From contig JAPDRO010000006.1 of the NCBI GenBank assembly GCA_030247885.1, positions 682,001-746,000 on the forward strand: DNA of 64,000 nt, written 5' to 3'. Below the pieces are notes generated by a model that did not search any database, was not told the origin of the DNA, and saw only the letters and a program-made list of their open reading frames with translations. Source of the stretch: Taxawa tesnikishii (nom. ined.). Its lineage: Eukaryota > Ascomycota > Dothideomycetes > Dothideales. Each line of letters starts with the position of its first letter. Position 1 is the stretch's first letter. The translations under genes and the position numbers were made by a program. Below, one piece after another: positions 33,973 to 45,808 of this stretch.

Positions 33973-35727
33973 ATGAGCTCGTTACGAATCCCTCAGACGC
34001 CTGAGGCCACGCCGATCGGTCGTGCCGCGCTGAGACGCTCGTTTACGGTCCCTCCAAAGCTCGATGCGCCCAAAATCCCTCTACCTGCTACAGTCGAGAT
34101 AGGTGCTGCTGAAGGCATCGAGACCTTGTACGTGCACCCGTCGGCAAAGGTAGTGTCTTTCAGCACGTCGCATCCGTCTTCACGACCCAGTTCCAGGGCG
34201 TCAGTGGCAGATGCGGAAAAAGATGGCACACTTTTATGGGCTTCGCCGACCGAAAGGACGCTTGCAGCAGGTAAGGTTGCGTCGCATGATCATGGTCATC
34301 ATATCTAATCAAGAGGCAGGGCCCCTGGAGATATACAGAGTTCCCGGCTCAGTATCTTTCCTGCATTCTGGCTCTCTTTTGCATGCAATATTGCCCAGGT
34401 CGCAATGCTGGTGTGTAGATGGCGTGTCCAAGTTCGCAATGCGTGTCCTGCCAGAGACGTACTACCGGATAGAGCTTCCGGGAGAGACCGAAGACGATAA
34501 GAGGATGGTCGGGGATCTAAAGGTCACATTACAAAAGGTGCTTTGGTACGAAAGGACAGCGTGCCCGTTTCAAAGAAGTTTCACAGTCGAGCTACCCGAG
34601 GCACCCAATATGCAGCGGAGAAGAAGCACAAGGCGCTCTGACGGACCTGCAAAGAGATGGAGTATGCACAATGGCGGATGGAAGCCGGAAGGTGCAGAAG
34701 AAGGGTGGAGGCCAGAAGGCGCAGAAAGGCGAAAGAGCTCAAGATCTAGTAGTGCTGGGGTTTCAGACGAAGACCCTGCCCCACTGAAAGTATCGAAGGT
34801 GCCTACGCGCGGAAGCAAACAAGATAAAGAATCAGAGTCCACGGTTCAAGAAGTTCTGTCACAAGACCAGGTGCTAGAGAAGGCCGTGCGACCCGGAAAG
34901 CTCGCAGGTCTACGTTCTGTTACGGCCCCCCACACCTGACGATAAAGGCCTCTCCTCCTTCCAAGCCCTCTCCAGCCTACGGGCTGGATGGCATGCTTGA
35001 GGAAAATCAGGATACGGCCTCCGACGTCAATAGTGGATCGAAATCACCCAGCACACCGGAGCTGCCTCCTACTCCAGTCTCTATCGATGCCACTCAGGAC
35101 GAGCGCTTCCCGGATGAGCCGAGCGCGACGCCAGCAGAAGACGAGCGATTGCAGGAGCCACGACAAGAAGATCACACAGAACCCGCGAAAGGCGACTTTC
35201 CGTCAGAAGAAGCTGTCAGCGATCATTGCCAGGACTCTTCTAGCGACAGATCTTCAGATTTCGAAGAAGCACAAACGGGGCAGCCCTCACAGCTAGCGAC
35301 TCCAGCTCTGACGAGCGACTCCGAGGACCTCTTCTGGAGCGAAGTGCAAACGCCGCCTGAAACAATTCGGTTGCGGCATCGCAACGTGGGTGTCTCCGAT
35401 CGAGCTGTATCTCCGCATCCGGACATGTCCCGCCTGTATCGGTCTTCACCGAGCGAATCACAACGCGCTCTCACCGGAGCCCTGGTGCGGAAGACGTGTG
35501 CCATCTTCCTGGGTCCACCGGCGCACCTGGTGACTCTGATGCTGCGTATAGCGGCCAAGATCGCTGATGGGGCGTTCAGCTTCACGATTCATACCCCGGA
35601 ACGGGGAAGGAGGGTGCCGGGTTCGTGGGACCTCAGTGACGATGAGGGCGATTGGGATATAGATGAGTATGGTTCGTTTCCTCTGCAGAATGCCGCAGGA
35701 AAGCGCCAGGCGTGGGAGGTCAGGTGA
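33973..35727 (+). CDS. INP1: Inheritance of peroxisomes protein 1 (Inp1)
   Basis: Peripheral peroxisomal membrane protein that tethers peroxisomes at the cell cortex and so keeps part of them in the mother cell or compartment. Exons 33973-34270 and 34320-35727 (49-bp intron); about 568 residues. The conserved Inp1 core runs over roughly residues 50-220: ETLYVHPSAKVVSF, GTLLWASPTERTLAAG joined over the intron to PLEIYRVPGSVSFLHSG, then LPRSQCWCVDGVSKFAMRVL and YRIELPGETEDDKRMV. The rest is Ser/Pro/acidic and probably disordered, with a short hydrophobic patch (PPAHLVTLMLRIAAKI) near the C-terminus. One base is missing in the six-C run at 34926-34931, between VTAPP and HLTIKASPP. The core match is strong; the tail is family-variable. 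Confidence 0.85.
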
Positions 35728-35976
35728 TTGGCCTTGTGTTTGCTGGGAGAACAGAAAGCTACAGTGTTTAGGATACCCTCAGTTTTGAGTAGCGCGGCGT
35801 TGGACGGATATTGCGCAGCTCTCGCGTGTGGATTTCAATGTATGGACGTTCTGGTTTTTGAACATATTTGACTCAGGTGACAGACACTGACGGGAGTGGT
35901 GGCAAGAAATCCGCTTAGAATTCCTGTTCAGACCAGAACACTGAGTCCAGCCTTGTGACGGCTTGTTGAGCGCATC

Positions 35977-36680
35977 TTACAGCTTCCCTTTGCCAGGTTC
36001 GTCAGCATCTCTCTCCCCGTGATCCGAACAGTGTGCCACAAGGTCGGGAAGTCGAACGTGCTCGAAAACGTATCGGCCAAACCGAATCCCAGCATAGGTG
36101 GAATCCAGCCTCTGGCATACTCGAGTGCAAAACACGCCTCTTCCATCTTGTACTGCTTCGCCTCGCCACGGCGCAGATGATGGACGCTGCCCTGAGGGTA
36201 GACTTCCGGTTCGTAAGAGCCAGGACTGTAGGCGAGCTGCGTGCCCTTCAAGATGTTGAAGTAGTCATCGGCGGTGTGGCGGCCGGTGTGGCCTTCAGTC
36301 CCCACTGCCGTACCTGCTAATGTCAGCGTCACAGTGCGGAAGACGGAAGGGGTTCGAGCAATACCGAAGATGATGAGATATTCGGTGATGGAGGCGTGGA
36401 TGATGTACATGGCACCCATGGCGCCGCCGGCGTTGTTAAAGATCCATTCCTCCTGCAGGTTGAGGTGATCCCCGGCTGGGCCTTGGTTAAGAGCGTCTAC
36501 GATATAGCTGACCACGGCCTTTGTGTCGTTTCCGTGCACAGAGATGGCCCGTTGAGACAGGCCGTGTAAATGCAGAGTGTCGAAAATGTAGAACTTGTCC
36601 ACGTGAGAATCTAGGAGATAGAAGACAGCAGAGAGGACCGCAAGGAGTGCAGCAAGGGTGAGGCTGCGGCTTCCTAGCAT
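35977..36680 (-). CDS. ERG2: C-8 sterol isomerase Erg2
   Basis: ER-membrane enzyme moving the sterol double bond from C8 to C7 in ergosterol synthesis, homologous to the sigma-1 receptor. Exons 36680-36365 and 36313-35977; the 51-bp intron (GTATTG..TTAGCAG) is in frame without a stop. The spliced product is 217 residues, the normal Erg2 size. An N-terminal membrane anchor (LTLAALLAVLSAVFYLL) precedes conserved blocks EWIFNNAGGAMGAMYIIHAS, FG-TAVGTEGHTGRH, DDYFNIL, PGSYEPEVYPQGSVHHLRRG and KMEEACFALEYARGWIPPML. The frame as written runs past the expected end to 35928. One missing base in the CCC run at 35986-35988 explains this, and with it the protein ends LAKGKL at 35977. Start chosen at 36680, since the longer N-terminus (36761) is not family-like. 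Confidence 0.94.
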
Positions 36681-37114
36681 GTTGTCTTCAGAAAGTGTTC
36701 GTATGTGCCACTGATTGCTGGGCTCGGAACTACGAACGAGAAGCAATGGAAGCAAATCCAAGAGAAGGAGTGGATACGGTCAGCTAACCACGTGTGCTTC
36801 AGAAGCTTCACAACTCCTACGGATTTTGGCGCGAAGTCGTACCATTTTTCGGAGGCGCAATTTCCGCTCCGGTCAAGATTGAGGAGACAGAATGTCGGTT
36901 CCGCCAATTGCTGTCAGCGGTATACTAAAGTCGGATACAAAGACATGTTTCTACCTGCATGCATCAACTGTACAAAACAGGCAATGCGTAGTTAGCAGTA
37001 TGATATGTACAAGGCCGACGTGTTGGCAAGGTTCATCCGATTGCGAGAAATCTGTCCCGGTATTCCATAGAGGATCTGGCTGCGGAAGTCATCCCGCGAA
37101 TCAGAAGCGGCCAA
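36681..37114. other. Upstream region of erg2
   Basis: 434 bp between the erg2 start and the inverted-repeat element. Composition is normal and no gene is seen. Confidence 0.5.
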
Positions 37115-38097
37115 CTATTCTCACGTTCAAAAGGTCCGGGTCTGATTCTGGATTTCGGGCTGCCCGCGCGTCACAACATTTCGAGAAAATACGTTTTTAT
37201 AGTTTGCGCACATAACTATAATAGTTAGTAGATAGTATACATGTTATCTTATTTATATAACTTAGGCGCATCTTTTAATGCTAGTCTTAAAAGATAAAAC
37301 TAAATATATAAGAAGTAATTTACAAAAAGTAGTAAAAATATTCTAGTTTTTTACGCGATAAAATATAGGCCGACTACGTTTACTTAGATTACGCAATAAT
37401 AAAGCTATGTTATATATTTTTATTAGTTAGTCTTATATAAATAACTTAAAAACTATTAATTAATATATATAATTGTTAATATATATAACTCTACCTAAGG
37501 TATATAAGAGTAGACGCTTACGTAACGTCACTTTTATTATAAGTTAAAAATAATTAAATATAATTATCTTCTATTACGTAGTTATCTTATTATATTTATA
37601 AGAAAGTTGCGAAAAAGTAGCCTTATAGTATATAGTAAAAGTCGAAAATTACTAAGATATATAGCTAAAAAGTTCAAAAATAATTTTATAAAAAGATTTT
37701 AATTTTCTTAACTTTTTCCTTAATAGCTTTACGGATATCCTAATTATAAAGATAACTTTTATATTGTTCTATGCGCCTTATATAGATCTATAAAATCATA
37801 GTATATTATTTTTCTATAACTCTTATACTTATGAAGATATTAAGTAAAAACGACTTAGAGTATTTTCTATATATAACCTTTTATATTAAGTTTTACTCTT
37901 TAAAACTAGTATTAAAAGATGCGCCTAAGTTAGGTAAACAAAATCATATATACATTAGCTACTAACTATTATAGTTGCGTGCGCAAACTATCGAAAACTA
38001 TCGAAAACTATAAGTTATTCAAAATCTTGCTCAAAAATTGGCGGGGCGGCAGCCCGAAATCCAAAATCAGACCCAGACCTTTTGAACGTGAGAATAG
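37115..38097. mobile_element. Foldback/MITE-like element with ~200-bp inverted repeats
   Basis: A 983-bp element whose two ends are inverted copies. CTATTCTCACGTTCAAAAGG at 37115 matches the complement of the end at 38097. The match continues, with transitions, through the GTTTGCGCAC and ACTATAATAGTTAGTAG blocks to about 37330 on the left and about 37880 on the right, with some length difference between the arms. The outermost about 70 bp are of normal composition. The interior is extremely AT-rich, with no coding frame, and looks RIP-mutated. The target duplication is unclear; TA just inside the ends is one possibility. Probably a non-autonomous DNA transposon, but no transposase is present to give the superfamily. 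Confidence 0.8.
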
Positions 38098-38301
38098 AAC
38101 GGTCTCGACTCACGCACAGGGAAGGGCAGCAAAGTCTAACGAGAGAGGTGCCACCACCACCGGGCGCGCTTAGGCTTGGAGCCGATATTTGGAGGCGCTG
38201 ATCTGTTTCGCCCGGTCGCGCGGTTGTATTTGCGCCTGACTTACATCCACCTCCAAGCACCGGAGAAGCCAGGAGAGGAGAGGTTCCAGAGGAGCGAGAA
38301 C

Positions 38302-41300
38302 ATGGCTACCACAGGCCAAGATCCTGATCAGACTTCGCCAGTCGCCATCAAGATGCCCGAGGTAACACGCGCGCGGGAGGTCTTTAGGTAGAGTGTCCCT
38401 CGCATATCGCCTACCAGCAAGACAAGGGGATATCTTCGCCTCGCGACAGCCAATACTTACCTTCTTAGGTATCTCGAGCCATGGGAAAACAGCATCCGTC
38501 GCTCGTCCTTCTCTAATGCCCCGCCTGCTGGAGACCTGCCCCGCAAGGCCATGCTGGAGAGAACGCTGTTGGTTGCGACGATACTGCCCTTGCCGCCTTT
38601 GCTCAGCTCAGCGCGCTGCGGTTGAACGTCCAGCGATGCATCATCTCCTTGTTGGGAAAAGACTACGAGTACGTCCTGGCCGAATCCACCAAAACTCTTT
38701 CACTGCAATCGGATGCCGTACATGGGGCAACGGATGCTCTCTGGCTGGGGACCACCAAGTTTCCACGGGACCAAGGAATCGGGCATATCTGCTTGGATCG
38801 TTGGCGTAGAAGCCGGGGACAGCGTCAAGTTCCCGAGGATACAGACCATTATTACACGGACGGCGCCAGTCCCTTCTGGTACATCATCAGCGATCTCCGC
38901 CAGCGTCCGGAGCTCGCTGAGCAGCCTTTCATCAAGCATGCAAAAGGGTTGCGGTTCTATTGTGCGGTTCCTATTCGGAGCCCCTCGGGCAGTGTGCTCG
39001 GCAGCTACGCTGTCCTCGACGACAAGCCGCGCTACGGAATCAGCGCCGCCGAAATGGAATTTATGGAAGACGTCGCCGACACAATCTTTGGCCATCTTGA
39101 GATGAAAAGAGCAATGATACAACGTAAAAGAGGTGACAGATTGATTAAAGGGCTGGCACTTTTCAACGGTGGGAAGTCTAGTTTGCGGGAGTGGTGGCTT
39201 GCCAACTACAGCAGGCAAGACCGTGGAGAAGGGCAGAGACGTCGGAGACGGTCGTCCACAGAAGAGGAAACCCGGCAAGAACGTGCTGATGAGGAGTTTG
39301 GTCAGACATATCGGAGCGAAGAGCTGGACGTCCGTGGTAGGCTGCAAACAAAACCCAATGAATCAGGAACGGTACCTGCACCTCCGGTCATCTTCAGCTC
39401 CGCGCCTTCAGCTATTCGAGACGAACGACCTCGAGACAAGTCATCTCATGACCGGCCCAATACAGGATCTGAAAAGCGGTCTGTGGACACAACCAACCAT
39501 GCTCACCAACCAACAGCAGCGGGTCACTTCACGCAGAAGAAGGTAGAAGGCTTTGATCTTGCGAGGGAAACCAAGCATGTTTACGCCCGCGCTACCAACT
39601 TGCTTCGCGAATCCATGAACGCTGAAGGTGTGCTTATCATGGATGCGGACTTTTCGCACTCCACGGAAGGGCGCAAACGCCGTTACAAGGAGGGGGAACA
39701 AGAGAGCGAAGAGGCGACAACGTCAACCAGCGAGACCTCTAGTTCCAGCGAGGAGGATTTGGAAGGCGGAGGTTCCGAAACTGCTCGCGGCGAATCGAGG
39801 ACCTCTCAACACAGCGGCATAAACCTCGATCCTAATTGCTCCTTGTTAGGATTCTCCACCAAGATCAAATCTAGTGTACGAGGATTTTCGCCTTCGCGGA
39901 AACATTCAAGTCTACCGAAGACGGTCCTTGACAGGCTGCTCAGGAGATACCCTCAGGGGAAAATCTTCAGCTATTACGAAGGTGGAAACCTGAGCTCCAG
40001 TTCTGGTGGTGAAGGTTCTGCCTTTGACATGAGCGAGGCAACGAGACTACACGCGGCAAATGTCAGGCGGAAGTGGAAATCAAAGGAATCTCGCGACTCT
40101 ACAGCACTTGCCGAACTGATCAACGAACCCCGCAGCGTTGCTTTTATCCCACTGTGGGATTCCAATCGTGACAGATGGCGATCCGCCGTCTTTATCTGGA
40201 ATTGTTTCCCAAACAGATTTCTGGACATTGAGGAGGATCTTACTTACATGTCTGCTTTTGGCAATAGCCTGATGGCCGAACTGGCACGTCTTGATGCCTT
40301 TGCAGCAGACCAAGCCAAGGCGGCATTCATCTCTTCCGTCAGCCACGAATTACGGTCACCTCTGCACGGAGTTCTTGTTGGGGCGGAGTTCCTCCACGAA
40401 AGCAATCTTGATCCATATCAGAAAGAAATGGCTACTGCAGTCAGCATGGCTGGCAAGACCTTGCTTGACACAATCAACAACATACTAGATTTCACCAAGA
40501 TCAATAGCTTCACAGACGTCCAGCGTCGTGATAGAAGAGACCGTGACACCAAACGGAATATTACCTTCAAGGGTGCTGATCTGCAGGAAGTTGGAGTGAC
40601 AAGCAGCGTCGACCTGGCCGTGCTGACCGAGAACGTTGTTGACACGGTTGTCACGGCGACTCAATTCAAAGCGCTTGAGAAGCCAGGACCTGAGCGTGCA
40701 AGACCTTCTTTGCGCTCGATCTCTTCTTCCTCGGACGAGAGCTCGCCGGAGGACGAGGTCCAAGAGGCTGACCCAGTAGTGGTGATGTTCGAGGTTTTCC
40801 CGCGTCGTTCGTGGCGCGTTTCCATGTCGCCCGGCTCTTGGACTAGGATAATTACCAACCTTTTGGGAAACGCATTCAAGTACACCAAAACAGGACGTAT
40901 CGAAGTCAAGCTGTACTCTAAACAAAGCAAGAAGAGTGGAGATCACACGGTATTCCTTACGATTGAAGATACGGGCCAGGGTATCTCACTGGATTACCTT
41001 ACCCACAGTCTGTATACGCCGTTCATGCAGGAGAACTCGCACGCCGTCGGTACAGGCTTGGGCTTGAGTATAGTCAAACAGATCGTCGACGACATCGGCG
41101 GCAAGATTGACATCGAAAGCGAAGTGGGACGCGGTACAAAGGTTACAGTGTCTCTCCCTGTGCCCGAGTTCCAGGAGATAGCGAGCGACTTCGAGTCCAT
41201 ACAAGTGCCAAAGCAGCTAGGTCGGGCTGTCAAGGTTGGATTCCTGACACCAAAGGGCAAATCTGAGACGCAGCGGCGTGAGAGGCAACTCCTTAGCATG

Positions 41301-42528
41301 GCAACAAAGGTTTGCGAGGGTTGGCTAAATTGTCCATGCAGCAGCGTCACCGTCCCTCCGGCTACGATCCCTCCTGATGTATGCATCATGACCGAGGAGG
41401 ACTTTTCGAATTGGTCCGAGCGAGAATCGGATGATTTGCGAAAGATCGATCGAGCGAATCAGCCGGCCATCATCGTCCTAAGCTCCGCGATCCACTCAAT
41501 CGCCAGACGCAGCGCTGAGGCGAACGCTTCCCGGGGATAATCTTCATCAACCAGCCTGTTGGACCCCGAAAGATGTTTAGAGCTATCTCGGCCGCAATTC
41601 AGAGGGACAAGCCTGCCGTGTTGTCTGCTGAACCGTTTTCACAGTCATCGGAGTTGAATAGTGAGGCCGAAGAGGGCGTGCAGTCAGAGCGGCCGCGGCT
41701 GACGCAACGTACCTCTTCTTCCTCCCTTCTTCAGCGACCTCCCTCTCCCCTGCCTCTTCTTCCTCCCGCTCTCCAAAGCCAGAGCCGCCGAGTGTCGCAG
41801 GCGTATCGCCAATCTCGCCTGGGCAACCCTTTCCAGGGCAACCCTTTCCAGGGCAACCCTTTCCAGGGCAGCCCGCAGTGGAACCGGAGCTCCGCAAGAT
41901 CTTGCTCGTCGAAGACAACGTTATCAACATGAGGGTCAGTTTCGCACCGTTCCAGACCATAACACGCTTCTCTCGCACATTCTGCTAACACACTCCCCTA
42001 CAGCTGCTGGTGGCGGCGATGCGTAAACTCCAACGGCCGTACGAACAAGCGGAGAACGGAGCAGAAGCGGTACAGCGGTACAGCGCAGGGCCGGATTCGT
42101 TCGCGCTGATCTTGATGGATCTGACGATGCCGGTCATGGATGGGTTCAAGGCGACGGAGAACATCCGCTCGCTCGAGGAAAAGAACGGGTGGGAACGGTG
42201 TCAGATCGTGGCGCTGACTGGCCTGGGCAGCGCAGAGGCGAGAAAGAAAGCGACTAGTTGCGGCGTTGACACATATCTGACCAAGCCGGTCAACCTGGGC
42301 AAGTTGAAAGGAATCGTGGGGGATTGGATGGTTGACATGATTGCTGCACTGGTTGCATTGCCGGCGTTTTGGGCGGGTGGCATCTGTGCGATCCGCGGGC
42401 ACCATGGTGCTGAAAGGAAACAACGAACGTGCGGTGGTTTATCTTTGGGCACTGCAAGGGGCGGCTGCTCTGCTTGCCAGCAACGAATATTAGGGTGTTC
42501 AAACGACTCTATACAGGACTACATCTGA
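38302..42528 (+). CDS. Hybrid sensor histidine kinase (GAF-HisKA-HATPase-REC)
   Basis: Cytosolic-looking hybrid histidine kinase feeding the phosphorelay to response regulators such as Skn7 and Ssk1. Exons 38302-38387, 38469-41934 and 42004-42528; about 1359 residues. No membrane segment is evident. A GAF-like domain covers roughly residues 70-250 (LSALRLNVQRCIISLLG to EMEFMEDVADTIFGHLE). HisKA carries FISSVSHELRSPLHGVL with the phospho-His. HATPase_c has the N box LLGNAFKYTKTG, the G1 motif DTGQGIS and GTGLGLSIVKQIVDD. A Pro/Gln-rich linker follows, then REC with ILLVEDN, the phospho-Asp in LILMDLTMPVMDG (42118-42120) and the Lys in LTKPV. Single bases are missing near 38539-38542 (placement approximate), at 41533-41536 and at 41747-41750. 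The class number within fungal kinases is not assigned. Confidence 0.88.
41817..41875. repeat. 15-bp coding tandem repeat in the kinase linker
   Basis: Three to four copies of CAACCCTTTCCAGGG give repeated GQPFP units directly before the receiver domain of the histidine kinase. The repeat unit is in frame, so copy number can change without frame loss. Confidence 0.85.
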
Positions 42529-43729
42529 GCCGCCGGCGGGGACGATTCGCCTGTGCATGGTATTCTCGCCCTCTTCACTCATGTCTGGCTGTTGATCTAG
42601 TATTAAATACGACGGTGAGAGCTTCTTCTATTGCTTCTCCAGCCGCTGTGATGACGCCAGTAATGCTTGCACACGGACAAGACCCACAACAAGACATGTT
42701 CAGCCGTTGTCAGGGGAAGTGCAGAAGTGCAGATACCGCGAATCCGGATGAAGGCCCGTATGGTAACGCCAGAGTCAAAGAGAGATTGCACGGACGTCTG
42801 GGACGGTATACAGCAGAGCGTGTTGAGCGACTTGACTTTGCCTGCACGCGTACGCCTACCAAGCCGTTGGGAGAGTGTGTGCGAGCTGAACAACGGACAA
42901 TAGATTGACATGTGAGAGAACACGGTCGGTGCGCCTAGCTGACAAGGATTAGAATTATGGACAACCGACCCGAAAAGAGGATGGACGGTTGCAGGGACCG
43001 AGCCAGACCCGCACCCGTATCCTCGAATCGGGCCAAGCGGACGGAGACAGGTGTAGGGTGCGATGCTCGTATCAAGCAGCCCTCAATTCCTCAATCCTTC
43101 AACTCTCAGGTCGCCGCGCCAAGGCCGACCGAGTGACAGAAGTCTTAGCGTGTCGCAGGATGAGAAATCGGTCGTAGCCAAGACGAGGCAAGCTTCGGCT
43201 GGCTCCGCTTTTCCCCTGCAACTACCCGCGAAGTGCAGCCGTTCCCGCAGTGCTACTGCCACTTTCGGATGCTGAGGGCGCGAGCGGCGCTTAGTCCGGT
43301 CCCGAGTCTCTTGGGCAGCCAATGAGATGGGGCCGTCGAGCGTGGGTTGATGGATCGATACGAGTCTCTCCCGCGCGCTGGGTGTTACGAGGCCGCTGAT
43401 TGCAATAACTGACGTTGCACCTAGACCGACTCTCATCTGTTGCGCGGGAGGGACTGTTACGGTTCTCTTGCATGCTCTTTTCACCTGTTTTCACCTGCTT
43501 TCACCTCTTTACACCTCCCTCCTCCCGCCCTCCTCCCTCGCTGCTTCCTTCCTGCTTGCTTCCTTCCTTCCTTCGCCCTGCTTCCTTCCTTCACCCATCG
43601 TCCGCAGTCTTCCGCTGACTGCACAGGCGCTCCAGGCGCCCCTCCCCCCTCTCCTTCCCATGTCGCTCGTTCCTTCCACCACAACCATTACCCTTACTCA
43701 GACCTAGAAGCACCTCCAACGTCAACGCC
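42529..43729. promoter_or_regulatory. Intergenic region with CT-rich promoter tract
   Basis: 1.2 kb between the kinase stop and the glycosyltransferase start. From about 43480 to 43620 the plus strand is almost pure pyrimidine, with TTTTCACCTG repeats and CTTC runs, a common layout just upstream of strongly expressed fungal genes. No gene is seen in the remainder. Confidence 0.5.
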
Positions 43730-45315
43730 ATGGCCGTCCTCTCGATGAACTCATGCGGCGGCGCGACAACCACAAGACTCGCCGTCATCTTCGCCCTGAT
43801 TTGCGCCATCTTCCTCTTACACGACTTCTGGCTGCCCGCCGTGCCCATCGAGTCGATCAAATCTCTCCACAACAACCCATCAAAAGACACCACTCCTTCC
43901 GCACAGGAGATACCGTTGAAAGAAGACCCGTCCACTGTCTCCCATACGGACCAGGAATCGTACCACAAAGACGACGAAGAGCTGTACAGCCAACATGCGC
44001 CAGAATGCTCCAAGGTCAAGGGAGCGGACAAGGTCATGATCATCCTGAAGACCGGCGCGACCGAGATATACCAGAAACTGCCCACCCACTTCGTCACCCT
44101 ACTCCGCTGCACCCCACACTATCTCATCTTCTCTGACCTTGAGCAAAGATTGGCCGACTACCACATTCACGACGCCATCGAGACCGTGCGCGAAGAGTAC
44201 CGTGAGCATCATGAGGACTTCAAGCTGTACCGCAAGCTGCAGCAATACCAACGTGAAGGTCAGCAACTCTCCAAGCTGAAGGGCGACAAAGGTTGGAACC
44301 TGGACAAGTGGAAGTTCCTTCCCATGTTGCACAGGACACTGGAAATGTCACCGGACAAGATCGACTGGTTCGTGTATATAGAAGCCGACACAAGTCTGAG
44401 CTGGACGAACCTGCTGCAATGGCTCAAGAAGATGGATCCGAAAGACGAATACTACTTGGGCGCGCAGAACGTTATCGGTCCGCAAACCTTCGGACATGGC
44501 GGAAGCGGCTTCGTTCTCTCGCGTGCGGCGGCGGAGAAGTTCGAACGCGTGCGACGGGACATGGGCGTCGACGAGTTCGATGCCAAATGGGAGAAGCTGA
44601 CCAGCGAATCTTGCTGTGGTGACGAAGTTGTTGCGCGTGCGCTCGAGAAGGAGGCGGACATCAAGCTCACGCCCGCGTGGCCACTGCTGCAGGGCGAGAA
44701 GGTGACAACTCTGGACTGGACCGACCGCCACTGGTGCACACCACCCATCACCATGCACCACGTCCTCCCCATGGAGGTAGATGCTATGTGGCAGTATCAC
44801 CAGAAGTGGGTTGAGGATCACGTACGTTTTCTCATTGCTTTGCTTGCATCTTGCATTCCTCGCTTCACGGTAGTGCTAACTGATTCGTGTTACAGGGCTG
44901 GCAAACACCGTACCTCTTCCGCGACCTCTTCTCGGCCTACATCACGCGCCACATCAGCGTCAACCGCACCTCATGGAACAATCTGTCACAATGGCGCAAA
45001 TACATCGCGCCGACCACAGAAGTCGACATCAGCGACAGTGACGACGACAACCAGACAGAGCAAGTATGGGAGAAGCTCAAGAAGTTCGAGCAGGAGAGCA
45101 CCGAGAGCCTGGACAAATGCGCCGCCGCCTGCAAGCGTCAGAAGGAGTGCGTACAGTGGAAGTTTGAGCCGGGGAGGTGCTTCCTGGACGAGACCATCCG
45201 GCTTGGATATACCGACGAACGGGAAAACAAGCATTGGGAGAGCGGCTGGATCCAAGAGAGGTCGACCAAGTGGCATAAGAATCTAGAGCCTTGTACCGTC
45301 AACTGGCACGGCTGA
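43730..45315 (+). CDS. GT31-type Golgi glycosyltransferase with C-terminal Cys module
   Basis: Type II membrane glycosyltransferase, probably Golgi, of the fungal GT31/DUF604-like group; donor and acceptor unknown. Exons 43730-44821 and 44896-45315 (74-bp intron); 503 residues with no frame break. A short cytosolic tail is followed by one membrane anchor (LAVIFALICAIFLLHDF) and a stem. The catalytic part has MIILKTGATEIYQKLPTHF, WNLDKWKFLPML, then the DxD-like WFVYIEADTSLSW for metal/sugar-nucleotide binding, and the acceptor-side block FGHGGSGFVLSRAAAEKF with SCCGDEV. The region after residue 430 has spaced cysteines (DKCAAACKRQKECVQW, GRCFLDE) and resembles a PAN/apple-like module. An alternative start lies at 43745. 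Confidence 0.8.
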
Positions 45316-45808
45316 AGCAAGAGTATGGAACAAAAAGTAATGGGTTGATCGGGATAGAGCAGTACCAAGGGCTGGGAAACTTATCTTTCATGTTTTGCTG
45401 GCTGGGATACCCGGGATAGATAGATATAGGGGCACGGCGTTGAAAGGGGGACGATGCATTCTTCTCTGGCGCAGAGTCTTGATTAAGATGTGCGGGTTTG
45501 CCTGAGCGTTGAGCGGACGAGCTGTGTGACATGGCATATATCTTATGTTTCATAACCTATTTTCTTTCTTTTTTCCTTCCGTCGATTCAACCCATTGCTG
45601 CAATCCGAACCCTGGCATTCCTCAAGCACACCTTTGACGCCCTGCTGTCATGCCAGTCGTGAAGCTTCCTGAACCACATCCGATCATCCGCACAACGCCA
45701 TCTGCAAGATTCCCCGTGTCGTGTCCGCCGTTAGAAAGGAAGAAAGAACGGGAAGAGAACAAAGGATAAAAGAACAAAAAAGAGACGGAGAAAAAACTCG
45801 GACAGAAA
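45316..45808. other. Convergent intergenic gap
   Basis: 493 bp between the stops of the glycosyltransferase and the DUF829 gene, with an A/G-rich patch at 45733-45800. No gene is seen. Confidence 0.5.

Noticed and set aside
38622-42528. Functional link of the histidine kinase and Skn7 as a cluster
   Set aside because: They belong to the same phosphorelay type but lie 24 kb apart with unrelated genes between; co-location looks accidental.
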